A stretch of DNA of 45,131 nt from an uncultured Prevotellaceae bacterium. GTDB lineage: Bacteria > Bacteroidota > Bacteroidia > Bacteroidales > Bacteroidaceae. The stretch is from contig CALDLA010000032.1 of assembly GCA_937898415.1 (NCBI GenBank), positions 1-45,131 of the forward strand, written 5' to 3'. Positions within the stretch are counted from its first letter, which is position 1. Each line of letters starts with the position of its first letter. The notes beneath the pieces are model-generated. The model was not told where the DNA came from. It was given only the letters and a program-made list of their open reading frames with translations, and did no database searches. Shown here piece by piece: positions 23,920 to 31,987 of the stretch. Made by a program: the position numbers and the translations under genes.

Positions 23920-25539
23920 TTGAAAAGGCTGACGATATTCCTTCTGACACTGAGCCTGACGCTCTTTGCCGTTGCACAGAACAAGAAGACTGTGCAGCGC
24001 CAAAAGGCGCAGCCCGCCAAAACGGCCACTGCCAAGAAAACACAAACCACCCGGAAGACTCAGAAGACTCAGAAGACCCAGAGGTCCCAGAAGTCCCAGA
24101 AGCCCCAACCCACAGTCAAGGGACTGCAGAACCAACGTCAGCAACTACAGAAGCAGATCAAAGAGCAGGAACAAAAGCTTCAGGCTAACCGCAAGAACGT
24201 GAAGCAGCGCTTGGAGAACCTGCAGATTCTCAACACGGAGATAGCCGACAAGCGGCGCACCATCGACACCATCCGTCACGACCTGTATGTGCTGGACGAC
24301 AATATCTCCTCGCTTGACACCCAATTGAGGATTCTAGAGAAGAAGTTGGACGACCGCAAGCAGAACTACATGAAGTCGATGCGCTATATGCACCGCAACC
24401 GTTCCCTGCAGAACCAGCTGATGTTTGTCTTCAGTGCCCAGAACTTTACCCAGATGTACCGTCGTCTGCGCTTCACCCGTGAATATGCTGATTACCAGCG
24501 GGTTCAGGGCGAGGCCGTCATGACGATGCAGCTGCAGGTGGAACAGGCGCGCAAGGAACTGACCGTCACCAAGCAGCAGAAGAACACCCTGCTGGACCGT
24601 GGCGAGCAGGAACGCAAGGACTTGGAAGGCAAGCAGGCCGAACAGCAGGAGGTGGTCAATACCCTGCAGAAGGAGCAGAAGACCATTCAGGGACTGATTG
24701 CCGACCAACGCAAGAAGGAAGCGGCGCTTAACGCCCAGATAGACAAACTGATAGCTGAAGAGGTAGCAAGGGCGAAGGCTCGTGCCGAGGCTGAGGCCAA
24801 GCGCAAGGCTGCCGAGGCTGCTGCCAAGAAGCGGGCCGAGGAACTGGCTCGCAAGAAGGCCGCTGCCGAGGCTGCTGCCCGTGAGAATGCCCGCCGTATA
24901 GCCGAGGCCAAGGCCCGCGAGGAGAAAGCCAAGCAGGAGGCGTTGGCGGCAGCTAAGAAGAGTGCTGATGAGAAAGCAGCCGCTGAACGAGCCGCCCGTG
25001 AGGCTGAGGAAGCCCGCAAGAAGGCTGAACGCAAGGCTGCCGAAGAGGCCAAGGCCCATGAGCGCGAGATGGCCGAGGTGCGCAAAAAGGAGAAGAAGGA
25101 GCGCGAGAAGTTCACCGTCTCGACCGAAGACCGCCGCCTCAGTGGTAACTTCGTGAGCAATCGCGGTCGGCTGCCCATGCCCATCACCGGCGGCTACCGC
25201 ATCGTCAGTGGTTTTGGCCAGCATAATGTCGACGGGCTCAAAGGGGTGCAGGTTGATAGCAAGGGCATCAACATCAAGGGACAGCCTGGTGCCCAGGCCC
25301 GCAGCGTCTTCGACGGTGAGGTCTGTGCCGTCTTCAATATCAGCGGCCTCATGGGCGTGATGGTTCGGCATGGCAGTTACATCTCCGTCTACTCTAACCT
25401 CTCGTCCGTCAGCGTCAGGCGTGGCCAGCGCGTCAGTACCCGTCAGGCCTTAGGCACTGTCAGTAGCGAAGGAATTCTACACTTCCAGCTACGTAATGGT
25501 AAAAACGCCCAGAACCCGGCACGATGGTTGGCCCGCTAA
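23920..25539 (+). CDS. EnvC-like murein hydrolase activator (M23/LytM domain)
   Basis: The product has 539 residues, starting at a TTG. No in-frame ATG precedes it, and the signal peptide (KRLTIFLLTLSLTLFAVAQ) begins at this codon. A Lys/Gln/Thr-rich stretch follows, then a long coiled coil (about 65-250) and a highly charged Ala/Glu/Lys helix (about 265-395). The C-terminal LytM domain (about 415-539) has VSGFGQH, QVDSKGINIKGQPGAQARSVFDGEV, VMVRHGSYISVYSNL and LHFQLR. The first zinc-binding HxxxD pattern is not intact, as in EnvC activators. I therefore infer a non-catalytic regulator of cell-wall amidases at division. It is the last gene of the dut cluster; the LytS gene follows 39 bases on. 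Confidence 0.85.
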   Translation: MKRLTIFLLTLSLTLFAVAQNKKTVQRQKAQPAKTATAKKTQTTRKTQKTQKTQRSQKSQKPQPTVKGLQNQRQQLQKQIKEQEQKLQANRKNVKQRLENLQILNTEIADKRRTIDTIRHDLYVLDDNISSLDTQLRILEKKLDDRKQNYMKSMRYMHRNRSLQNQLMFVFSAQNFTQMYRRLRFTREYADYQRVQGEAVMTMQLQVEQARKELTVTKQQKNTLLDRGEQERKDLEGKQAEQQEVVNTLQKEQKTIQGLIADQRKKEAALNAQIDKLIAEEVARAKARAEAEAKRKAAEAAAKKRAEELARKKAAAEAAARENARRIAEAKAREEKAKQEALAAAKKSADEKAAAERAAREAEEARKKAERKAAEEAKAHEREMAEVRKKEKKEREKFTVSTEDRRLSGNFVSNRGRLPMPITGGYRIVSGFGQHNVDGLKGVQVDSKGINIKGQPGAQARSVFDGEVCAVFNISGLMGVMVRHGSYISVYSNLSSVSVRRGQRVSTRQALGTVSSEGILHFQLRNGKNAQNPARWLAR

Positions 25540-25578
25540 CCAGCACTCCCCCTGAAACTCCAACACCAACACGCGCCT

Positions 25579-26538
25579 ATGAAACAAAACAACCCTCTCC
25601 ACATTGCACTGTCGCATCTGGCCACTTGGTTAGTGCTGTTTCTGCTGCCGATGTCGTTCCGGTCGTTGGAGTTCCCGCAGTCGCTCGTTCCCACGGCGGC
25701 AGTGATAGTCATGTTCTACCTTAACTACTTTTGGCTGACGCCCCATTTCTACATGCAAGGGCAAAAAAGCCTCTGCTGGATCATCAATCTTGTTTTGCTG
25801 ATAGGCACGGCCTGGGTCATGCACCAGTGGCTGGGCGTGGGCAGGGGATACATCTTCAACCTGGGTATCGCCGTTATCATTGCCGTCAGCACGAAGTTAG
25901 GCTCCCTGTGGCAGCAGTCAGAGGAAATCAGGCTTGCCGCCGAGGCGGCCCAGGCCGATGCAGAACTGAGAAACCTGCGCTACCAGACGAACCCCCACTT
26001 CCTGCTGAACACGCTCAACAACATCTATGCGCTGACGGCCTTCGACACCAAGCGGGCACAGGAGGCCATACAACAGTTGTCGGGGATGTTGCGCCACATG
26101 CTCTACGACAACATGGAGCAGGAAGTACAGTTGGAGGACGAGGTGAAGTTCCTGCAGAATTACATCAGCCTGATGAAAATCAGACAGCCCGAGACGGTGG
26201 AAGTGCATCTTGACACCCAACAGGTGACCCCACAGGTCAAGATTGCCCCGCTTATCATGATACCGCTGGTAGAGAACGCCTTCAAGCACGGTGTTAGTCC
26301 GACGCAGAAGAGCATCATCAACATTCGCCTGAAGGCCGACACTCAACGCATAGATTTCTGCATCGAAAACTCTAACCATCCCAAGACCTCCAACGACCAG
26401 AGCGGGCACGGCATCGGACTGACGCAGGTGCAACGCCGCCTGCAGCTAGCCTATCCTGGTCGCCATACATGGAAGTACGGTCCGTCGGAAGACAAGGAGA
26501 CCTACTCCTCACAAATAATTATCCAACTAAAAAACTGA
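25579..26538 (+). CDS. LytS-type sensor histidine kinase
   Basis: The product has 319 residues. Four hydrophobic segments (about 10-105) form a short membrane sensor. A linker helix is followed by the His_kinase (PF06580-type) core, with phospho-acceptor His140 in YQTNPHFLLNTLNNIYAL. The N-box is PLVENAFKHG and the G-box GHGIGLTQVQRRL, giving an intact kinase. It sits 7 bases before its cognate LytTR regulator. The signal sensed is unknown, because the membrane part carries no recognisable sensor domain. Confidence 0.92.
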   Translation: MKQNNPLHIALSHLATWLVLFLLPMSFRSLEFPQSLVPTAAVIVMFYLNYFWLTPHFYMQGQKSLCWIINLVLLIGTAWVMHQWLGVGRGYIFNLGIAVIIAVSTKLGSLWQQSEEIRLAAEAAQADAELRNLRYQTNPHFLLNTLNNIYALTAFDTKRAQEAIQQLSGMLRHMLYDNMEQEVQLEDEVKFLQNYISLMKIRQPETVEVHLDTQQVTPQVKIAPLIMIPLVENAFKHGVSPTQKSIINIRLKADTQRIDFCIENSNHPKTSNDQSGHGIGLTQVQRRLQLAYPGRHTWKYGPSEDKETYSSQIIIQLKN

Positions 26539-26545
26539 CACAAAA

Positions 26546-27259
26546 ATGATGACACTAACTTGCGCAATTATCGATGATGAACCCTTGGCAGCCCAGTTGC
26601 TGGAGAGCTATATCAAGGAGATTCCCTATTTACAGTTGAAGGGCAGTTACAACAGTGCGCTGACGGCTATGGCCGGCCTGCGTGAGTCGCCTGTTAACAT
26701 ACTGTTTCTTGATATCCAAATGCCTGAACTGTCGGGTATGGAGTTTGCGCGGCTGATTCCCAGTGACACACGCATCGTCTTCACCACCGCCTTCAAGCAG
26801 TATGCCATTGACGGCTACAAGGTATCGGCTTTCGACTATCTGCTCAAGCCCATCAGCTTTGACGATTTCATAAAGGTTACTGACAAGGCATTGGGTCAAC
26901 ACTACAGAGAGTCGCAGCAACAGATGGTCCGTACCGACCGATACATCTTTGTCAAGACCGACTACCGGCTGGTACGTGTTCAGCTCGACGACATCCTCTA
27001 TATCGAGGGAGTGAAGGACTATGTACGCATCCGGCTGGCCAACGGCGACCACATCATGTCGCTTATCAACATGAAACGGCTGGAGGAGTTGCTCCCGCAT
27101 CCTGAGTTCATGCGTACCCATCGGTCGTACATCGTTCGTATGCCCAGCGTCAATATCGTTGACAAACAACGCATTACATTTGGGGAAGAGGTTATCCCCA
27201 TATCAGAGAATTATAAGGAAGAGGTGTCACGCTTCCTGGAGGAGCACACCTTGGCGTAG
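26546..27259 (+). CDS. LytTR-family response regulator
   Basis: The product has 237 residues. The receiver domain has the acidic pair IIDDEP, phospho-acceptor Asp56 in LFLDIQMP, and the conserved Thr and Lys (FTTAF, LLKPIS). The C-terminal LytTR DNA-binding domain (about 135-237) reads DRYIFVKTDYRLVRVQLDDILYIEGVKDYVRI...HRSYIVRM. It is the partner of the kinase encoded 7 bases upstream. Its stop is only 4 bases from the stop of the convergent phosphatase gene. No duplicated LytTR-binding sites were recognised in the window. Confidence 0.93.
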   Translation: MMTLTCAIIDDEPLAAQLLESYIKEIPYLQLKGSYNSALTAMAGLRESPVNILFLDIQMPELSGMEFARLIPSDTRIVFTTAFKQYAIDGYKVSAFDYLLKPISFDDFIKVTDKALGQHYRESQQQMVRTDRYIFVKTDYRLVRVQLDDILYIEGVKDYVRIRLANGDHIMSLINMKRLEELLPHPEFMRTHRSYIVRMPSVNIVDKQRITFGEEVIPISENYKEEVSRFLEEHTLA

Positions 27260-27263
27260 CGTT

Positions 27264-28556
27264 TTACTTCCACGGCTCGCCGAAACTGTCGAGCAGGGCC
27301 AAGTAATATTTCCTGAAATCATTCCAGTGGTAATAGGGGGCCATGTCTGTCTTCAGGGGCAGCGTGGCTTCGTCTTCGTTGAGCAGCACCTTGAATATGA
27401 TGTCGGAATCGTTCGTTTCGCGACGGTAGAAGACAAACTGCACGTTGGCCGCCATGGGGAAGATCCTATAGCTACGCCACTCCTTGCGTTCCAGCTGTTC
27501 CAGGTCTGAAATCTGCTGCCCGTACTTGTTGAGATCGAGTAGGCATACCAAGGGCAGCACCATCGTCTCATGTCCGAAACGAAGTGTCGCCATGGGTTTC
27601 TGCAGCCGGATACAACTGTCGGCCTCGAGAATGATTTTCCGCAGCAGGTTGCGCTGGGAGTAGGGCTGTTGGCCGCCGCTGAGCGGCGAGGCGGCAAAGC
27701 CAATATAGAAACGGGCATTCTCGCGGAGCCAGCTGTTGTAGATTTCATCGTCGGTGAAGGCATCGTAGAGTGTCAGTTTCTTCCGCAGTTCGGTGTTCTG
27801 GATGTTAGAGGCCACCTTGAAAAAGGTGTAATAGAAGCGCGACGGATTCAGCTCATTGTTGATATAGGCCGTATCATTGATGAGTCGTTTCATCAGCGTA
27901 GCCGAACGGTCGTGACGCTTGCAGTATTCCAGGAAAGGCTGGGCAGAGTCCATCTCCGACTTACGGGCCCACATCACGGGGTCGGTCTGGTTCATATAGT
28001 ACATGTCGTGGAAGCTGGCATCGTGGGTGACCTTCAGCTTGGGATTCATCTGCAACAACTGCTGCAGGGCATTCTCCATTGACAGGATGCAGCGTATGAC
28101 GGTCGTGCTCTTGGCGTCAACGTGGGCATCGCCACTGAACACCTCCGGGAACCGCTCGTACATCCGGCGGGCTATCTGCTTCTGCTGTTCGGCTCCGAGG
28201 GGTGTCAGGTCGCCGAGCCTGCCGATGGCCTCCTGCCTGATGGTCTTGAGCCGTTCCAGCACGCTCTTGCCCATCGGTGTCAGTTTACCCAATTCGTCAG
28301 CATTCCGCAGTGTGTTGTATGGGTAGTCGTATTCATTGGCATTGGCCAGGAATCGCGAACCGTGACGTCCATAGTGGCTGATGTAGAAGGGCTTCATCCC
28401 CTCCGGAGCAGGCGTCAGCTTCTTCTGCGGCCCCATGTAGGCCAGGAAGTTGCTGGCCGACAGCCGCAGGTTGTTCTTGATTTCCTCCTTCGCCGTCTGG
28501 GCGTTGACACCCGTCAGTATCAGGACAAAAAGCAATAATACGGTAAGTTTTCTCAT
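27264..28556 (-). CDS. Secreted histidine-acid phosphatase (phytase/MINPP-like)
   Basis: From the ATG at 28556 the product has 430 residues. The frame is open to 28610, but that part covers the promoter. The signal peptide is RKLTVLLLFVLILTGVNA. The catalytic motif is HYGRHGSRF (nucleophile His65 in RHG), and the distal catalytic pair is RFGHETMVLPL (His-Glu). This is the branch-2 histidine phosphatase family, which includes multiple-inositol-polyphosphate phosphatases and phytases. It probably removes phosphate from inositol phosphates or other phosphomonoesters in the periplasm. HE in place of the HAE or HD form is seen in MINPP-like members. It stands alone, divergent from the conserved gene at 28655. 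Confidence 0.85.
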   Translation of the reverse strand: MRKLTVLLLFVLILTGVNAQTAKEEIKNNLRLSASNFLAYMGPQKKLTPAPEGMKPFYISHYGRHGSRFLANANEYDYPYNTLRNADELGKLTPMGKSVLERLKTIRQEAIGRLGDLTPLGAEQQKQIARRMYERFPEVFSGDAHVDAKSTTVIRCILSMENALQQLLQMNPKLKVTHDASFHDMYYMNQTDPVMWARKSEMDSAQPFLEYCKRHDRSATLMKRLINDTAYINNELNPSRFYYTFFKVASNIQNTELRKKLTLYDAFTDDEIYNSWLRENARFYIGFAASPLSGGQQPYSQRNLLRKIILEADSCIRLQKPMATLRFGHETMVLPLVCLLDLNKYGQQISDLEQLERKEWRSYRIFPMAANVQFVFYRRETNDSDIIFKVLLNEDEATLPLKTDMAPYYHWNDFRKYYLALLDSFGEPWK

Positions 28557-28577
28557 TACTTTATAGGTTTTCGGAGA

Positions 28578-28635
28578 CAAAGGTACAAATAAATCACAAT
28601 TCATCACCATAATTCATAACTTTTTTCTAACTTTG
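28578..28635. promoter_or_regulatory. Divergent promoters of the phosphatase and the pre-rpoN gene
   Basis: TACCTTTG on the minus strand (28578-28585) lies 21 bases before the phosphatase ATG. TAACTTTG on the plus strand (28628-28635) lies 19 bases before the ATG at 28655. The AT-rich 42 bases between them hold both upstream regions. No consensus TTTG at exact -33 spacing was found for either. Confidence 0.6.
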
Positions 28636-28654
28636 CACACAAATTAGGTTGTTT

Positions 28655-29305
28655 ATGGCAAAAAAGACGAAATGGCACGATGACTATTGGCTGTTACTAA
28701 TGCAAATCTATCTGCGGAAACCCGTAGGGATGAAGCCCGTATATAGCCGTGAAATGGTAACGCTGGCCTTGGAACTGCACATTCCTCCGCAAATACTGGT
28801 TTCGAAGATGCAGGAGATAGCCACGCTGGACACCCCTCGCATTGAGCGTATCAGGCAGACCTATAGCGGCAATCCCCGCAAACTGGCCCGTGCTGCCCGG
28901 CTGCTTCGTGAGATGAAAGGTTTTGGACGAGCCGACGAGTTCTATGAGGGTGTCGAGGTGAACGAGACGTGGGAGAAGGACTGGGGACCGTTGCCGGAGT
29001 ATCCGCAGCTGACACCAGTCATGCTCGTCCTGGTGCTCGACCTCTACTTCCGACTGACACCGGCCACGATGGTCAAGGAAACGCCGGAAGTGCAGGAACT
29101 GGCCCGTACCCTCAAACTTAGTAGCAGCGAGGTAGTGGAACTACTGGAGGTGTTCCAGCATTGCGACCCCTACCTGAACCGCCGCGACGTGACGTTCAGT
29201 CCGCTGCTGCTGCCGTGCCAGAACATCTGGCAGCGGTATGGCAATGGCGACACCGAGGCCCTGGCCGTCCTGGCCAGCCAGCTGACAGCCTATTTTAAGG
29301 ATTGA
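28655..29305 (+). CDS. Conserved hypothetical protein upstream of rpoN
   Basis: From the ATG at 28655 the product has 216 residues. A TTG at 28649 is in frame but less likely. There is no signal peptide or membrane helix. It is an all-helical, charged protein with motifs such as WHDDYWLLLMQIYLRKP, SREMVTLALELHIPP and LELLEVFQHCDPYL. The helix pattern could hide a winged-helix fold, but no family is recognised. It lies 21 bases before rpoN and shares its promoter, so it may work with sigma-54 or simply be cotranscribed. Confidence 0.75.
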   Translation: MAKKTKWHDDYWLLLMQIYLRKPVGMKPVYSREMVTLALELHIPPQILVSKMQEIATLDTPRIERIRQTYSGNPRKLARAARLLREMKGFGRADEFYEGVEVNETWEKDWGPLPEYPQLTPVMLVLVLDLYFRLTPATMVKETPEVQELARTLKLSSSEVVELLEVFQHCDPYLNRRDVTFSPLLLPCQNIWQRYGNGDTEALAVLASQLTAYFKD

Positions 29306-29326
29306 CGATGCAGAGATTGAGGAGCC

Positions 29327-30841
29327 ATGAGTGAGAAACAAGGGCACGGACAGCTACAAGAGTTCAGGCAGGAGCAACGTCTTGCCCAGAACATCTCGCA
29401 ACAGCAGTTACTTCTGGCGCAGCTGGTAGAACTGCCTATTGCCCAGCTCATAGAGCGCGTCAACACCGAGATGGACGACAATCCGGCCTTGGAGACCAGT
29501 ACCGAGAGTCCGGACTACATAGAGCCTACGACATATTCCGAAGGAACCGACGGACCGGATGCGCCCGAAGACTACGATAGTCAGCGGGACCTCGAAGATC
29601 GGCAGTCGGCCCTTGACGCAGCCTTGGAGAACATCGGGCGCGACGACGAGGAACTGCCCGTCTACCACGGCGGTAATAGCATTGGCGAGGAGCGTGAGGA
29701 AATGATTTACGGCGAGACGGCATCCTTCTACGACCAGCTGAAGGAACAGATGGCCCTGGCCGACCTGACGGAAAAAGAGCGCGACATCATGGAATACCTG
29801 ATAGGTTCGCTCGACGATGACGGTCTGCTCAGAAAGCAGCCTGAAGCCATCAGCGACGAATTGGCTGTCTATCATAACATCGACGTCACGACTGCCAACA
29901 TCAACCGCGTACTGGCAAAGCTGCAGCAGTTTGACCCTGCCGGCATCGGAGCCCGCTCGCTGCAGGAATGCCTGCTGCTGCAGATAGAGCGCCGAAGCGA
30001 CTCGAAGGTGAAGTCGCTGATGCAACAGGTGATTACGAACTACTTTGAGGCATTCACCAAGAAGCACTGGGATAGGATACAGTCGGCACTGAAGCTGAAC
30101 GACCTACAGGCACAGGCGCTCTTCGGCGAACTGCGCAAGCTGAATCCCAAGCCCGGGGCATCGCTGGGCGAGGCTATCGGACGGAGCATGCAGCAGATAA
30201 CCCCCGACTTCATCGTCGAAACACAGGACGACGGTACGGTCACCTTTACACTGAACCAAGGCGAGCTGCCTGAGTTGAAGGTGTCGCAGTCGTTTGTGGA
30301 CTCTATGAAGGAGTACCAGCAGAACAAGGAAGGCATGAGCCGCCAGAACAAGGAGGCGCTGCTCTATATCAAGAAGAAGGTGGACGCCGCCCAGGGATTT
30401 ATTGAGGCCATCCGCATGCGACGTCACACGCTGACCGTCACCATGCGTGCCATCATTCAACTACAGCGACAGTTCTTCATCGACGGTGACGAGTCATCGC
30501 TGCGCCCTATGATACTCAAGGACGTGGCCGAGCGGACGGGGCTGGACCTGTCGACCATCTCACGAGTCAGCAACTCTAAGTACGCTCAGACACGCTGGGG
30601 CACCTTCCCGCTGCGCCACTTCTTCAGCGATGGCTACGTCACGGAGCAGGGCGAGGAGCTGTCGACCCGCAAGATTAAGGCCGCCTTGCGCGACATCATC
30701 GACGGCGAAGACAAGCGGAAACCGCTGAGCGACGAGCTGCTGACCAAGCTGATGGCAGAGCACGGTTTTCCGATAGCTCGTCGTACGGTCGCCAAATATC
30801 GTGAGCAAATGGGCATACCTGTAGCAAGATTAAGAAAATAA
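29327..30841 (+). CDS. rpoN: RNA polymerase sigma-54 factor
   Basis: The product has 504 residues. Region I at the N-terminus is Gln/Leu-rich (QEQRLAQNISQQQLLLAQLVELP), as needed for activator response. An acidic region II (about 60-125) follows, then the core-binding domain (LTEKERDIMEYLIGSLDDDGLL, FDPAGIGARSLQECLLLQ). The DNA-binding part has SSLRPMILKDVAERTGLDLSTISRVSNSKY, and the RpoN box ARRTVAKYREQMGIP near the C-terminus. All parts are intact. It directs RNA polymerase to -24/-12 promoters with enhancer-binding activators, none of which is encoded in this window. Confidence 0.97.
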   Translation: MSEKQGHGQLQEFRQEQRLAQNISQQQLLLAQLVELPIAQLIERVNTEMDDNPALETSTESPDYIEPTTYSEGTDGPDAPEDYDSQRDLEDRQSALDAALENIGRDDEELPVYHGGNSIGEEREEMIYGETASFYDQLKEQMALADLTEKERDIMEYLIGSLDDDGLLRKQPEAISDELAVYHNIDVTTANINRVLAKLQQFDPAGIGARSLQECLLLQIERRSDSKVKSLMQQVITNYFEAFTKKHWDRIQSALKLNDLQAQALFGELRKLNPKPGASLGEAIGRSMQQITPDFIVETQDDGTVTFTLNQGELPELKVSQSFVDSMKEYQQNKEGMSRQNKEALLYIKKKVDAAQGFIEAIRMRRHTLTVTMRAIIQLQRQFFIDGDESSLRPMILKDVAERTGLDLSTISRVSNSKYAQTRWGTFPLRHFFSDGYVTEQGEELSTRKIKAALRDIIDGEDKRKPLSDELLTKLMAEHGFPIARRTVAKYREQMGIPVARLRK

Positions 30842-30845
30842 GCGT

Positions 30846-31466
30846 ATGACGCGAGAGAAACAAATCATCATGACAGCAAGGGTGGTGAGTATGGTGTTCA
30901 CCCCGTTCTATCTGCCTATCCTGGGCCTGATAGTCCTGTTCTTCCTGAGCTACATGAGCCAGTATCCGCTCGACTTCAAGTTCTATGTGCTGGCAGTGGT
31001 CTACTTTTTTACCATTCTGCTGCCTACGCTCCTTATCCACCTCTACCGCCGCTATCAAGGATGGTCGCTTATTGAACTGGGTCATAAGGAGCGTCGTGTC
31101 GTGCCCTACATTATTTCCATCCTCTGCTATTTCACGTGTCTCTATCTGATGGAGCAGCGGCACATTCCCTATTTCATGCGCAGCATTGTGACAGCCGCCC
31201 TGATTATCCAGATTGTGTGTGCCCTCATCAACGTGTGGTGGAAGATTTCCACTCATACCGCTGCCATTGGCGGTGTTGCCGGCGCGCTGTTCATCTTCTC
31301 TGAGGTGTTCCGCTTCAACCCCATCTGGTGGTTTAGTCTGACGCTCATCATTGCCGGGATACTGGGCACCAGCCGTATGATACTTCGCCAGCACACGTTG
31401 CTGCAGGTGGTCGTCGGATTCTTTGTTGGCTTTGCCAGTGCCATCTTTTCCATTCTGAAATTATAA
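30846..31466 (+). CDS. PAP2-superfamily-like membrane protein
   Basis: The product has 206 residues with about six membrane segments. Two late motifs recall the phosphatidic-acid phosphatase type 2 fold: KISTHTAAIGG (the PSGH-type motif with Ser/His) and GTSRMILRQHTLLQVVVGF (SRxxxxxHxxxQV). The first KxxxxxxRP motif is not obvious, so activity is uncertain. The gene lies 4 bases after rpoN and 14 bases before purE, an order I recognise from other Bacteroidales. A lipid or isoprenoid diphosphate substrate would suit the nearby ispG, but this is inference. Confidence 0.78.
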   Translation: MTREKQIIMTARVVSMVFTPFYLPILGLIVLFFLSYMSQYPLDFKFYVLAVVYFFTILLPTLLIHLYRRYQGWSLIELGHKERRVVPYIISILCYFTCLYLMEQRHIPYFMRSIVTAALIIQIVCALINVWWKISTHTAAIGGVAGALFIFSEVFRFNPIWWFSLTLIIAGILGTSRMILRQHTLLQVVVGFFVGFASAIFSILKL

Positions 31467-31480
31467 ATCAAAACAAGTAT

Positions 31481-31987
31481 ATGAAACCGTTAGTAAGTAT
31501 TATCATGGGCAGCACCTCCGACCTGCCCGTCATGGAAAAAGCCTGTAAGTTGTTGGACGAACTGCAGATTCCGTTTGAAGTCAATGCTCTCTCAGCTCAC
31601 CGTACGCCCGAGGCCGTCGAGGAGTTTGCCCGTACTGCCAGTGAACGTGGTCTGAAGGTCATCATAGCCGGTGCCGGTATGGCAGCCGCACTGCCGGGTG
31701 TCATCGCCGCTTCTACCACTCTGCCCGTCATCGGCGTCCCCATCAAGGGTATGCTCGACGGACTGGATGCCATGCTGAGCATCATTCAGATGCCCCCGGG
31801 TATTCCCGTGGCGACCGTCGGTGTCAACGGAGCGCAGAATGCCGCCATCCTCGCAGTCCAGATGCTGGCGCTCAGCGACGGAGCCATTGCTCAGCGCCTT
31901 GCTGTCTATAAGGGCAGTCTGAAAGTTAAGATAGAAAAGGCCAACAAGGACTTAGCCGAAATCAAGTATGAGTATAAGACGAATTAG
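31481..31987 (+). CDS. purE: N5-carboxyaminoimidazole ribonucleotide mutase
   Basis: The product has 168 residues, typical of class I PurE. It converts N5-CAIR to CAIR in purine biosynthesis. The conserved IIMGSTSDLPVMEKA, SAHRTPE (catalytic His) and AGAGMAAALPGVIAASTTLPVIGVP motifs are all present, along with the PPGIPVATVG segment. Its last 20 bases overlap the start of ispG in another frame, so the two genes are tightly coupled. Confidence 0.97.
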   Translation: MKPLVSIIMGSTSDLPVMEKACKLLDELQIPFEVNALSAHRTPEAVEEFARTASERGLKVIIAGAGMAAALPGVIAASTTLPVIGVPIKGMLDGLDAMLSIIQMPPGIPVATVGVNGAQNAAILAVQMLALSDGAIAQRLAVYKGSLKVKIEKANKDLAEIKYEYKTN

